Part shown: positions 7,533-17,500 of the stretch, piece by piece
How the letters are laid out: each line of letters starts with the position of its first letter
Numbering within the stretch: the first letter of the stretch is position 1
NCBI GenBank assembly: GCA_945946655.1
Contig: CAMEWM010000001.1
Location: 192,365-256,364, forward strand
Source of the DNA: an uncultured Clostridium sp.
Lineage (GTDB): Bacteria > Bacillota > Clostridia > TANB77 > CAG-508
Direction of reading: 5' to 3'
Length of the DNA: 64,000 bases
Notes under the pieces: generated by a model
Told to the model about the DNA's origin: nothing
Database searches by the model: none
Seen by the model: the letters and a program-made list of their open reading frames with translations, nothing else
Translations under genes and position numbers: made by a program

Positions 7533-8489
7533 ATGGCATATAATTTAAAAGAAGTAGTGGCTAATAAGCCTTCGAGATTTACAGCTGGTCACAGAATGTG
7601 CGCTGGTTGTGGTGCTCCACCAGTAGCAAGAATGGTCATGAGATCATTGCATGAAGGTGATCATGCTGTTGTAGCTAATGCAACTGGTTGTATGGAAGTT
7701 TCAACTTGTATATATCCATATTCAGCTTGGACAGATTCTTACATACATACAGCATTTGAATGTGCAGGAGCAACCTGTTCTGGAGTAGAGGCTGCATATA
7801 AATCACTATTAAGACAAGGTAAATTAATTGAAAAAGATGGAGAGAAAACAAAATTTATCGCATTCGGTGGCGATGGAGGAACTTATGATATCGGCATTCA
7901 ATCACTTTCTGGAGCAATGGAAAGAGGTCATGATATGACTTATGTATGTTATGATAATGGTGCATACATGAATACAGGTATTCAACGTTCATCTGCAACA
8001 CCAAGATTCGCAGATACAACAACATCTCCAGCAGGTAGTGTTATTCCTGGAAAAATGCAATCAAGAAAAGATTTGACACAAATAATGGTATCTCATCACT
8101 TACCATATGTTGCTCAAACCATTGCAATGAACAACTTTAAAGATTTATATGAGAAAGCTGAGAAAGCGATATATACAGAAGGTCCAACATTTCTAAATGT
8201 GCTTGCTCCTTGCCCACGTGGTTGGGGCTATCCAACAGAAGATCTTATGAAAATAAATAAATTAGCAGCAGATACATGCTATTGGCCTTTATTTGAAGTA
8301 GTTGATGGTGTATATCATATTACTTACAAACCTGCTAAAAAATTACCAATAGAAGAATTCTTACGTCCTCAAAAACGTTTCAAACATATCTTTAAACCAG
8401 GAAATGAATGGATGATTGAAGAATTCCAAAAAGAAGTCGACAAACGTTGGCAAGAACTTCTAGATCTAGAAGAAATGACTAATAAATAA
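7533..8489 (+). CDS. porB: pyruvate:ferredoxin oxidoreductase, beta subunit
   Basis: 318 residues containing the thiamine-diphosphate binding motif (FGGDGGTYDIGIQSLSGAME, then DNGAYMNTGIQRS) and cysteines that hold the proximal [4Fe-4S] cluster (MCAGCGAPP, ATGCMEVSTC, and a later CPRGW). The beta subunit carries out pyruvate decarboxylation together with alpha. Length and motifs are complete, with no sign of damage. Confidence 0.94.
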   Translation: MAYNLKEVVANKPSRFTAGHRMCAGCGAPPVARMVMRSLHEGDHAVVANATGCMEVSTCIYPYSAWTDSYIHTAFECAGATCSGVEAAYKSLLRQGKLIEKDGEKTKFIAFGGDGGTYDIGIQSLSGAMERGHDMTYVCYDNGAYMNTGIQRSSATPRFADTTTSPAGSVIPGKMQSRKDLTQIMVSHHLPYVAQTIAMNNFKDLYEKAEKAIYTEGPTFLNVLAPCPRGWGYPTEDLMKINKLAADTCYWPLFEVVDGVYHITYKPAKKLPIEEFLRPQKRFKHIFKPGNEWMIEEFQKEVDKRWQELLDLEEMTNK

Positions 8490-8508
8490 AGCAAAGGTGG
8501 TGAATTAG

Positions 8509-8679
8509 ATGGCTTATAAAATTACTGATAAATGTATAGCTTGTGGAGCTTGTGCAGCTAACTGCCCTGTTTCTTGTATAGCTGATAAAGGAAGCAAATA
8601 TGAAATAGATCCTGAACAATGCATTAGCTGTGGCACATGCGCTAGCGTATGTCCAGTTGAAGCCCCTGTTGAGGAATAA
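8509..8679 (+). CDS. small 2[4Fe-4S] ferredoxin
   Basis: A 56-residue ferredoxin too short for common length cut-offs. ATG at 8509 with an AAAGGTGGTG ribosome site at 8493-8502. It has two complete [4Fe-4S] motifs, CIACGACAANCP and CISCGTCASVCP, with the pseudo-twofold symmetry and length of clostridial ferredoxins. As the last gene of the por operon, it is the likely soluble electron acceptor of the oxidoreductase, passing electrons on to hydrogenases or other partners. The operon ends right after it in a strong terminator. Confidence 0.95.
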   Translation: MAYKITDKCIACGACAANCPVSCIADKGSKYEIDPEQCISCGTCASVCPVEAPVEE

Positions 8680-8690
8680 TAGAAAAATTT

Positions 8691-8723
8691 AAAACGTAGA
8701 GAATTTTATTTTCTCTACGTTTT
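8691..8723. terminator. bidirectional intrinsic terminator between por operon and ricT
   Basis: A perfect 13-bp stem, AAAACGTAGAGAA (8691-8703) with TTCTCTACGTTTT (8711-8723), 7-base loop. It serves the converging por operon (plus) and ricT (minus, ending at 8749). Confidence 0.85.
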
Positions 8724-8748
8724 ATTAATTATATATACACTTCAGTTA

Positions 8749-9681
8749 TTAATATTCATCTTCCTGATTATTTTCATTTTTCTTATCTTCCTTTGATAGT
8801 TCTTCTAGTTTTCTTAACTCTTCTATATTCTCAATTTCTTCATTGTCAATATCTGTCTCATCTGTTGAAGAATTCTTAATAACTTTTACATCTGAAGCCT
8901 TATAATTTTTATATGTTGTTATATCGTCGTTCTTGAATTGAACTCTTAGTACTTCCTTTAAAACTTCTACTGAGGTAACTACTCCTTCTCCTTCTTCTGT
9001 TTTCACTATAGAGCCAACTTTGGGTAATCGTTTAATTTTATCTTCATAAACTTCTTGTTCATATTTTAAACAACACATTAATCTTCCACAGTTTCCAGAT
9101 ATTTTAGAAGGATTTAATGATGTACTTTGTTCTTTGGCCATTTTTATCGATACTATATCAAAATTATTTAAGAATGAACAACAGCAAAGCTCTCTGCCAC
9201 AAACTCCATTACCTCCTATTTTTCTTACTTCATCTCTAACACCAATCTGCCTTAATTCTATTCTTGTTTTGTAAATTGCAGCTAAGTCTTTTACAAGTTC
9301 TCTGAAATCCACCCTACCATCTGCTGTGAAATAAAAAATTATTTTGCTATTATCAAATTTATATTCCACATCTACTAAGTTCATTTCTAGCTTGTGTTTT
9401 TTTATTTTCTCTTTACATGTTTGCAAAGCTTTTTTCTCTTTAGCTTTGTTTTCTTCCAATTTCTTCAGATCCTTATTTGTTGCAAGTCTTACAACTTTTT
9501 TTAACTCTGTAGTAAATTTATCATCTGGAATTTCTCTCTTATTTATGACTACTTCTCCTATATCTTCTCCCATAGATGTCTCTACAACCACTTTATCTTT
9601 TAAATTTAATTGTATATAGCCTGGATCAAAAAAATACACTTTTCCTGGCTTTCTAAATCTAACTCCTACTATAGTTTTCAT
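8749..9681 (-). CDS. ricT: PSP1-domain protein RicT (YaaT)
   Basis: In Bacillus subtilis RicT is part of the RicA/F/T complex that binds iron-sulfur clusters and assists RNase Y in mRNA maturation, affecting sporulation, competence and biofilm. The 310-residue protein has the PSP1 core with its cysteine set: GGNGVCGRELCCCSFLNNFD and GNCGRLMCCLKYEQEVYE. The C-terminus is an acidic, Lys/Glu-rich tail of about 35 residues. ATG at 9681 lies inside the 3' end of holB (23-base overlap) and has a GGAGG site, so the two are translationally linked, the usual holB-ricT order in Bacillota. Confidence 0.93.
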   Translation of the reverse strand: MKTIVGVRFRKPGKVYFFDPGYIQLNLKDKVVVETSMGEDIGEVVINKREIPDDKFTTELKKVVRLATNKDLKKLEENKAKEKKALQTCKEKIKKHKLEMNLVDVEYKFDNSKIIFYFTADGRVDFRELVKDLAAIYKTRIELRQIGVRDEVRKIGGNGVCGRELCCCSFLNNFDIVSIKMAKEQSTSLNPSKISGNCGRLMCCLKYEQEVYEDKIKRLPKVGSIVKTEEGEGVVTSVEVLKEVLRVQFKNDDITTYKNYKASDVKVIKNSSTDETDIDNEEIENIEELRKLEELSKEDKKNENNQEDEY

Positions 9682-10591
9682 TGATCTCCTCCCATATTTT
9701 TAGTAATAAGTCATCTATACACATATCATAATTAGTGTTTGACATTAATTTTAATTTTGTATTTTCTATTATTGATATTAAATCTAAAAATTTTCCTCTA
9801 TAGTCTTTATTTTTATTAATATATTCATAGATTATCACTATCATATAATCTAATAAATCTAAGACAATATCTTTTGATTTATATAATATTTCAAAATTAT
9901 TAAGCATTTTTACAACATTCAAAATTCTACCATTAATTAGATCATTGGTATTTTTCTCTATTTCGTTATATTCTAAAAGATTTTGATTAATTTTTATTAG
10001 CTTTCCAATACTACCATTGCACATAGATAATAAACTATCACTTGGCTCTGACATAATTTGTTCTCTAGATATATAATCAATTATTTCTTTCGTTGTTATA
10101 TTATTAAAATTAATTTTTAAACATCTAGATCTGATTGTATTTAATAATTTATTTTCATTTGAAGTAATTAATATAATTGTAATATATTCTGGTGGTTCTT
10201 CCAATGTTTTTAACAAACTATTTTGTGCTTCCTCTGTCATTTTATCACTATCATCTATAATGAATAGCTTCTTATTTGATACAATCGGCTTTTTATATAC
10301 ATTATCTTGCATATCTCTAATCTGAGATATTTTTATAGAATTTCCATCTGGCTTAATTATTACAAAATCAGGATTATTGTCAGAATTAAATTTTATACAT
10401 GAACTGCATTTATCACACGCGTTATTATCATCTAAACATAATTCCATTTTTGCAAACTCTTTTGCAAATAACTTTTTACCAATTCCATCTTGTCCTATAA
10501 ATAAATAGCTATGAGATACGGTATTATTTCTTATATTTTCTTCTAATTCCTGTTTTATTTTATCATTTCCTATAATGTTTTCAAAACTCAA
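9659..10591 (-). CDS. holB: DNA polymerase III delta' subunit
   Basis: Clamp-loader subunit of the replicative polymerase. 310 residues with a degenerate P-loop (SYLFIGQDGIGKKLFAKEFA), zinc-binding cysteines near CDKCSSC, the Walker-B-like region KLFIIDDSDKMTEEAQN, LLKTLEEPPEYI, and the SRC motif (NTIRSRCLKINF). Start is TTG (10589-10591) with AGGAG nine bases upstream. It sits between lepB and ricT in a long minus-strand operon headed by walR. The C-terminal third is very AT-rich and poorly conserved, as is normal. Confidence 0.9.
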   Translation of the reverse strand: MSFENIIGNDKIKQELEENIRNNTVSHSYLFIGQDGIGKKLFAKEFAKMELCLDDNNACDKCSSCIKFNSDNNPDFVIIKPDGNSIKISQIRDMQDNVYKKPIVSNKKLFIIDDSDKMTEEAQNSLLKTLEEPPEYITIILITSNENKLLNTIRSRCLKINFNNITTKEIIDYISREQIMSEPSDSLLSMCNGSIGKLIKINQNLLEYNEIEKNTNDLINGRILNVVKMLNNFEILYKSKDIVLDLLDYMIVIIYEYINKNKDYRGKFLDLISIIENTKLKLMSNTNYDMCIDDLLLKIWEEINENYSRS

Positions 10592-10604
10592 ATCTAATCT
10601 ACTC

Positions 10605-11255
10605 CTATTCAGCTTTTCCTACAGTTCCAAATTTATTAAGTGGCCAAAATCTTATAGCTACTTTTCCTTCTATTTTCTCCATTGGTATACATCCGAATCT
10701 TCTACAATCAGCAGATTTAGTTCTATTATCTCCCATTGCAAATACATATCCTTCTGGAACGATTATATCTGTAAATACTCCTCCATAACCATCTGTATAT
10801 ACATCATCACTTAAATATTCTGATTCATCCAGTTCTTCACCATTAATATATACTTTTCCATTTGCTATTTGAACATGTTCACCTGGTAATCCTATTACTC
10901 TTTTTATATAACTTGTTTTTCCCCATTCTAAAACATAGTATTTAAACTTAGAAAGAATATTAGTAGGTTCATTATCATACACAGCTACAGGATTTTCTAA
11001 ATCAGCTTCCTCAGGGCTAATATATGTATCACTAGGTTGTTCAAAAGTTATAATGTCACCTCTTTCTGGAATCTTCTTCATTGTTCTAGACCATCTGTTT
11101 AATATTAGTCTTTGATTTTGTTCTAATGTTGGACACATTGATTCCATCTGCACAACAGTGGGAGTTCCAATAAAATATCTTATTAGTAAAGCTAGTATTA
11201 TGGCTATTACTATGCATTCTATCCATTCTAATATATTTTTAGTTTTTTCGTTCAT
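10605..11255 (-). CDS. lepB: type I signal peptidase
   Basis: Membrane-anchored serine protease that cleaves signal peptides from secreted proteins. 216 residues: one N-terminal membrane helix (IECIVIAIILALLIRYFIG), the catalytic serine in VVQMESMCPTLEQ, the lysine general base in SYIKRVIGLPGEHV, and the box E sequence GDNRTKSADCRRFG. An insertion of about 20 residues before the lysine box is unremarkable. It is located between walK and holB in the same orientation with small gaps, so probably part of the WalRK operon. It is the expected processing enzyme for the signal peptides of the surface proteins in this window. Confidence 0.93.
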   Translation of the reverse strand: MNEKTKNILEWIECIVIAIILALLIRYFIGTPTVVQMESMCPTLEQNQRLILNRWSRTMKKIPERGDIITFEQPSDTYISPEEADLENPVAVYDNEPTNILSKFKYYVLEWGKTSYIKRVIGLPGEHVQIANGKVYINGEELDESEYLSDDVYTDGYGGVFTDIIVPEGYVFAMGDNRTKSADCRRFGCIPMEKIEGKVAIRFWPLNKFGTVGKAE

Positions 11256-11287
11256 ATTTTTTCCTTTCTACAACTTGTTTTCTTTAG

Positions 11288-12748
11288 TTATGACTTTTTG
11301 GTAGCAGGAATTCTAATTACTACCTCTGTCCCCTTACCATATTCACTTTTTATGTCTATGCTTCCCTTATTTTGTTCTATTATTTCCTTAGCTATAGATA
11401 AGCCAAGCCCTGTTCCTCCCATTTCTCTGGAGCGCGCTTTATCAACTCTGTAAAATCTTTCAAATATTCTTGATAAGTCTTCCTTTGGAATTCCTATGCC
11501 ATTATCTATTACTTTTATATATGCATCATTATATACAAAACCTACGTATATCTTAATATTTCCTTGCTCCTGGGTATATTTTATTGCATTTGATAGTACG
11601 TTTAATATTACTCTTTCTATTCCATTTTTATCAGCTTTGATTGGTGGGACATCCGCCGTGACGTAACATTCAACATTTTGTTTTTTCTTTTCTATTTCTA
11701 TTTCTAGCTTTTCTTGGCACTTTTTGGTAAGTTCTCCTAAATCAAATTCAGTAACTTCTCTTGTCATTTTCTTTGTATCGTACCTAGATAGAGTTAATAA
11801 ATCACTGACCAAATTTGCCATTCTTCTTCCTTCAGATGATATCACCGATAAAAATTTTTGCTGCGTCTCTTTATCATAATCTCCATCTTGTAATGTATCT
11901 GCATATCCAATTATAGATGTTATTGGGGTTTTTAATTCATGCGATACATCTGCTACAAATTCTTTTCTCATATTATCTAATTTAACATGCTCAGTAATAT
12001 CTTGAATAACTGCAATTATACCTGATGACAAATCATTTTCATCTTTATAAGAAGCAAAGCATACATTTACGGTCTTTTCTCCTATACTTATTTTTTGTTC
12101 ATCCCAGTTATCAAGGTACATTATAGCTTCCATATTTATATTTGTATTAAATTTTTTAAAAATTTCGTCAAAAGTTTTTTCTGTCTCTATATTTAGTAAA
12201 GCCTTCGCTGCAGGATTTATATGCATAACATTGCCTTTTTCATCAAAGGCTAGAACACCATCATTCATGTGTAATAAAATTGCTTCTATTTCTCTTTTTT
12301 GTCTGTTTACATCATTTAATTTCTGTTTCATTTCTCCCGTCATTAAACTTATAATATTAGTAATGGAATCAATCTCTGTTTTTTTCTTTTTTCTCTTTCT
12401 GGCTTTAGATGTATTTACTTCTACTAATTCTACGCTTTCACCACTTGCTATTTTTTGAGCATTATTTATCATTTTATTTATTGGCTTTACTACAACTTCT
12501 GAAATAAATATTCCTATTACAAATACAATGCAAGAAAATACTAATATTGTTCCTAATATTAGTATTTTTGTTTGATTAATTTGTGCATTTATAACATGAT
12601 GTAATTCTTGTGATGTAACATGTTCTGAAGAGCCTATAAATATATTAGATTGATTTATTATATATCCAAAGAAAGCTCCCATACCAAGTATTATAATTAT
12701 TCCTATTAAAAAGAATATTAGTAATATTTCGTTCTGTAATTCTTTCAT
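11288..12748 (-). CDS. walK: WalK-type sensor histidine kinase
   Basis: 486 residues: two transmembrane helices around a short (about 35-residue) external loop, a HAMP-like linker (VVVKPINKMINNAQKIASG), a Lys-rich stretch (KARKRKKKKTE), a PAS domain (ILLHMNDGVLAFDEKGNVMHIN), the H-box (FVADVSHELKTPITSIIGYA), the N-box (VILNVLSNAIKYT) and ATP-lid motifs (DNGIGIPKED, GGTGLGLSIAKEI). It forms the wall-stress two-component system with the regulator just upstream. The external loop is much shorter than the extracytoplasmic PAS domain of Bacillus WalK, and the usual partner genes yycH and yycI are not visible, so its signal may be sensed differently. Confidence 0.85.
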   Translation of the reverse strand: MKELQNEILLIFFLIGIIIILGMGAFFGYIINQSNIFIGSSEHVTSQELHHVINAQINQTKILILGTILVFSCIVFVIGIFISEVVVKPINKMINNAQKIASGESVELVEVNTSKARKRKKKKTEIDSITNIISLMTGEMKQKLNDVNRQKREIEAILLHMNDGVLAFDEKGNVMHINPAAKALLNIETEKTFDEIFKKFNTNINMEAIMYLDNWDEQKISIGEKTVNVCFASYKDENDLSSGIIAVIQDITEHVKLDNMRKEFVADVSHELKTPITSIIGYADTLQDGDYDKETQQKFLSVISSEGRRMANLVSDLLTLSRYDTKKMTREVTEFDLGELTKKCQEKLEIEIEKKKQNVECYVTADVPPIKADKNGIERVILNVLSNAIKYTQEQGNIKIYVGFVYNDAYIKVIDNGIGIPKEDLSRIFERFYRVDKARSREMGGTGLGLSIAKEIIEQNKGSIDIKSEYGKGTEVVIRIPATKKS

Positions 12749-12759
12749 TTTTTTTCCTT

Positions 12760-13488
12760 CTATTTAGATGCTAAATAATATCCTATACCTCTTTTATTAA
12801 TAATTATTTTTGAATTCTTCGTACTGTCTCCAAGTTTTTCTCTGATTCTACAAACAGTAACATCTACTGTTCTTATGTCTCCGTAGTACTCATAATTCCA
12901 TACTTTTTCTAACAATACTTCTCTTGTAACAGGTACTCCTGGTTGCATTGCTAAGTATTTCACTAATTCAAACTCTTTTGGAGTTAAAGACTTAACTTCA
13001 CCTTTTACTTTTACTTCTACTTTTTCTAGATCTAGTTCTAAGTCTCCTACGACAATTTTATTATTCTTTTTACCTTCATCTTTTTCTTTTTGCTCTTTCT
13101 CATCTTCAACTTTTCTTAAATTCGCTTTTACTCTTGCCATCAATTCTCTTACACTAAATGGCTTTGTAATATAATCATCTGCACCTAATTCCAAGCCTAC
13201 AATTTTGTCAATTTCTTCATCTTTAGCGGAAATCATCAAAATAGGTACATTATAAGATTGTTTAATTCTCTTGCATACTGTCAATCCGTCCATTTTAGGT
13301 AACATTACATCAAGCAATATTAGATCTGGTTTTTCTTCTAGTGCTACATTCAATCCCATCTCGCCATCAGTAGCTTCTAAAGTATTATATCCTTCCTTTT
13401 TTAGGTTATATACTAGAATATCTATTATTGGTTTTTCATCATCGACAACTAATATTGTTTTTTTATTTGGATCTAATTCCTCTTTCAT
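12760..13488 (-). CDS. walR: WalR-type OmpR-family response regulator
   Basis: A phosphorylation-controlled transcription regulator. The receiver domain holds the acidic pocket VVDDE, the phospho-acceptor LILLDVMLPKMDG, and KPFSVRELMARVKANLR. A Lys/Glu-rich linker of about 20 residues follows, then the winged helix (LTPKEFELVKYLA, YYGDIRTVDVTVCRIREKLG, RGIGYYL). The RTVDVTV recognition helix is the WalR/YycF type, and walK follows directly. The open frame starts seven codons earlier at 13509, but the AAGGAG site at 13497-13502 places the start at the ATG of MKEELDPNKK (13488), giving 242 residues. Confidence 0.88.
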   Translation of the reverse strand: MKEELDPNKKTILVVDDEKPIIDILVYNLKKEGYNTLEATDGEMGLNVALEEKPDLILLDVMLPKMDGLTVCKRIKQSYNVPILMISAKDEEIDKIVGLELGADDYITKPFSVRELMARVKANLRKVEDEKEQKEKDEGKKNNKIVVGDLELDLEKVEVKVKGEVKSLTPKEFELVKYLAMQPGVPVTREVLLEKVWNYEYYGDIRTVDVTVCRIREKLGDSTKNSKIIINKRGIGYYLASK

Positions 13489-13514
13489 AGAAGTACTCTC
13501 CTTTATCAAATTAT

Positions 13515-14393
13515 TTATTTTTCAGCTTCCTCAACTTTAATACTCTTAGTTTGTTCTAATTTTACAGTCCTTAAATTTCCATCTTTATCTAATGAAATTT
13601 TATAATTTTTCTCAAATTTTTTAGCTTCTTCAAAGGTTTGAATAATATCATCAACTGGTAAATCTTTTATTTGAGCATTTTCAGAAAATCCTCGTTCATC
13701 AAGTAATGCTCTCGCTTTAATTATATTCTCCGCTAAAGTTGAGTCCATTCCTTTGTTTGGATTAAATAAATAATCCTTTACTATATATGTTCCATCCGGC
13801 ATTGATATATTAGGATTATGTTCGGGTCCATCAGTTGATGAGCAGTGAATAGGGTCTTGTATTTTTATTTTAGCTATTTCTGCTGGATCAGTAATTCCAT
13901 AGGCTTCAGCTACTTTTGCTTTTATTGTATCTGTATATAGATTTATAACTAATGTTTTAGATTCACATATTGTTCTGCATGCTTCCATATATCTTTGCTC
14001 TTCACCATATGTTCTACCCTGCTTATATTTTAATTCTTTATAATCATTTATTGCTAATTTTAAATCTTCTATTTTAGTAATATTTTCTGCAGAAATAGCT
14101 AACTGCAACGCAACATTTGATTTTATACTTTGTAAGTAATCATCTGTTGATACCGCCATTTCTATTGCTTGCTTAGTACTATTTGTATTGTTTACGTCTC
14201 TGGCTATATGAGTAATCAATGGCATTGACATAGCTGCCAATCCTATTCCAAAAGCTAAACCTAAAGAACACATGCGCCTTTGCCACTTTTGTATTGCTTT
14301 TTCAAAATCTCTTTTACTCGCAGTGTAACTCTTTCCATTACTATCATTCGTTATGGTTATACTTACGTTATTTCTTATAGCTTTTCTTCCCAT
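13515..14393 (-). CDS. unknown single-pass membrane protein heading the walRK operon
   Basis: I do not recognise a family. The 292 residues begin with a basic cytoplasmic part (MGRKAIRNNVSITITNDSNG), then one hydrophobic segment (SLGLAFGIGLAAMSMPLI) around residues 45-62, and a mostly helical external part with Lys/Glu-rich sequences; a segment near the middle holds CSSTDGPEHNPNISMPDG. The strong promoter at 14427-14455 drives it first, and walR follows after six bases of untranslated sequence plus its ribosome site. In Bacillota the genes around walRK are usually yycHIJ and htrA. An extra single-pass protein in this position could be a sensor accessory, which is only an inference from position. 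Confidence 0.75.
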   Translation of the reverse strand: MGRKAIRNNVSITITNDSNGKSYTASKRDFEKAIQKWQRRMCSLGLAFGIGLAAMSMPLITHIARDVNNTNSTKQAIEMAVSTDDYLQSIKSNVALQLAISAENITKIEDLKLAINDYKELKYKQGRTYGEEQRYMEACRTICESKTLVINLYTDTIKAKVAEAYGITDPAEIAKIKIQDPIHCSSTDGPEHNPNISMPDGTYIVKDYLFNPNKGMDSTLAENIIKARALLDERGFSENAQIKDLPVDDIIQTFEEAKKFEKNYKISLDKDGNLRTVKLEQTKSIKVEEAEK

Positions 14394-14426
14394 ATATATT
14401 CCCTCTCTTGTACATTCATTGCCATT

Positions 14427-14455
14427 ATTATACCTCTACTATTAATACTTGTCAA
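14427..14455 (-). promoter_or_regulatory. strong sigma-A promoter of the walRK-lepB-holB-ricT operon
   Basis: Minus strand: TTGACA (14450-14455), 17-base spacer, TATAAT (14427-14432), consensus at both boxes. It lies about 35 bases upstream of the ATG at 14393. Confidence 0.85.
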
Positions 14456-14538
14456 AGCTTTTTTTCAATATTATTACTATATTGTTACATTTAAATTTCA
14501 CCATATATTTACCTAAATTATTTTCACTTTTATTTTCG

Positions 14539-14575
14539 AAAAAAGGAAAAGAGAAATAATCACTTTTCCTTTTTT
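14539..14575. terminator. intrinsic terminator after the glucan synthase gene
   Basis: A 13-bp stem, AAAAAAGGAAAAG (14539-14551) with CTTTTCCTTTTTT (14563-14575), just past the stop at 14581. Placed to end the minus-strand glucan synthase transcript. Confidence 0.7.
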
Positions 14576-14580
14576 CTTTT

Positions 14581-17500
14581 TTAGATAAACACTTCTATAT
14601 TGTAAATTTTTCCATTACTATCAAGTTTAACTTTATCGTCAGATATTTCCTCTCCATTGCATTTCAATTTAACATTTCTATTTATATTTTTTTCATTATT
14701 CTCTCCATTATTTATAACTTTAATATTATACATACTATTTCCATACTTATATTTTATTTCATAGCCTTTCCAATTAGATGGAATGTGTGGCTCTATTTTT
14801 AGATATCCTCGTTCTATATTCAAGCCAAGAATATATTTTATTCCTGCTATATACATCCAACTACTTGAGCCTGTATACCACGTCCATCCTCCACGTCCAG
14901 CTAGATTTCCTTGACCATATACATCTGCTGCGATAACATATGGTTCTACTTTATACTTACTGCATTCATCTTTAGTCCTTGCATGTTCTATTGGATTTAT
15001 CATTCTGAAGTTTTCATATGCTTTATCATTAAAATTTAATATAGCTTGTGCTATTATTGTCCAAGTTGCAGCATGTGTATATTGACCACCATTCTCTCTT
15101 GTTCCCGGCAAATACGATTTTATATAACCAGGTTCTAATTTACTTTTTTCAAATGGTGGATCTAATAATTTTATTATTCCAACATCTCTATCTATTAAAT
15201 GATTCTCTAAACTCTCCATTGCAATATATTTTTTATCATTATCTCCTGCACCTGATATAATTGACCAACTCTGAGATATACTATCGATTTTGCACTCTTC
15301 GTTTTGTAGACTACCTAGAATATCTCCTTCATCAGTAAAAGCTCTTTTATACCATCTACTATCCCATGCATCGTTATTTAGATTTTTTTTCAAAGTCTCT
15401 GTAATTTGCTTATACTTTTCTGCATGCAAATTGTCATTTTTATATTCACAAATCGGAATAAACTTATCCAATACTGCATACATAAAGAATCCTAGCCATA
15501 CACTTTCTCCTTTTCCTTGTATTCCAACATTATTAAATCCATCATTCCAGTCACCTGTACCTATTTTAGGAAGTCCATGCTCACCAAAGTTTAAAGATTT
15601 TTCTATAGCCTTTATACAGTGATTATATAAACTTTCTTCAAAATCTGAATCTCCATAGAAATCATATCTTTCATTTTGCTTATCTTCCAAAGGCGCACCT
15701 ATTTTGTAGGTTGTCTCTTCCTCCAATATACTATAATCTTCAGTAAAATTCACATAATCTGCTGTTACAAACGGTAACCATAAAAGATCATCCGATATTT
15801 TCGTTCGAATTCCTTTCTCTGTTTCTTCATGCCACCAGTGTTCCACATCGCCCTCTATAAATTGATGTCTACTACTCCTTAGTATTTGTTCCTTTGTCAT
15901 TTCTGGTACCATATATTTTGTTAACATACTATCCTGCAATTGATCTCTAAAACCATATGCACCTCCTGATTGGTAAAATCCTGTCTTAGCATATAGTCTT
16001 GAAGTAATAGTTTGATAAACAAGCCATCCATTCAATAGAATATTTGTTGATTCCATAGGAGTATTAACTTGTAAAGTGTTAATTATATCTTCCCAATATT
16101 TTTTTACATTTACATACTCTTTTCTGCAGTTACTTATATTGGAATATTTATAAGCAATATCCTGGCACTCTTCTTTATTTGAAGCATCACCTAAAGTTAG
16201 AATTACCTCTTTTGTTGAAAAAGCTTCGATAGTTATATTTATCGATATTGCAATTATACCATCTTCGCCAAAAGCATTCTCTCTATTTAGTTGCAATTGA
16301 TCGATTCCTGCTGGATTTTCTAAAGTTGAATCTTTAAGAAAAGAGGCTTTACTTCCTGTATAAGAATTTATTTTTTCACTACACCCTATAAATATTTGGT
16401 TGTTTTTTTGTTCATATCCTAAATTTTTCACAAGCATAATATTGGATGAATCATCAAATTCAAGCTGTAGGTACGAGTTAGTTTTTATTTCATCTTCACC
16501 TAATACGGGTTTAATATAATAAATTAATCTTAAGTTCTTTTTTTGAGGATTTTTATTCTCTAATGTTATCATATTTATTTTTACATTATCGTCTTTTGGT
16601 ACAAACACATCTACTGTTTGCTTTATTTTTGATGAACAATGAATGTATTTTGCATATCCGAAACCATATATTACATAATAGTTATTATCATCATGCATTG
16701 GATTAAATCCTAATGACCACTTTCTTCCTGTATCCATATCTTTTATATATATTATTTCTGATGGTGTATCACTAATTTGGTCATTTGACCAGGCAGTAAG
16801 TCTATCTAGTCTACTATTTTTATACCAAGTGTATCCTCCCATATTTTCTGTAGTAAGTGTTCCAAAATTTTTATTTGCAATTATATGACTCCAAACCGTA
16901 GGTAATTTATTATTTGTATTTACTTTTATATAATACTCTCTTCCATCTTTTGAGAATCCTCCATATTCATTAAAATATTTCAGGTTATTTATATCTATTA
17001 GTTCTTCTTTCTCCTCTATAACATCTAATATCATATTTTGTTTTGAATCACAAACAGTCTCTTTAATATTATCCATAGTCCTACTTTCAATATCTTCCAT
17101 TTGCAGTGCCAAAGAGCTATAATTTGCATTAATTACTAAATTTGCTCTTGTCTCTAATAACTTTTTATCTTGTTTTTCAACATTTTCTAAGCAGAATATC
17201 CCTCCCGGAATATTTAATAAATAAGCAATATTTCTATTCAGTATAGCTAACTGTATTGCATCTTTCACATAATTTTCATACGATTCGCTCTCTTCATTTA
17301 ATATTACTAAATCTACTTTTATATTTTTCACTCTAAAAAATTCATATGCACTTAATACTTCTTTTATAATATCTATATCATTTATATCTTTTATCTTTAC
17401 TAGTAATATAGGAAGGTCTCCTGATATTCCGTATTTCCAAAGTGCTGATACTGGAAAATTTTTATCTTTTATAGGACATTTCATTGAAACTTTTGGAGTA

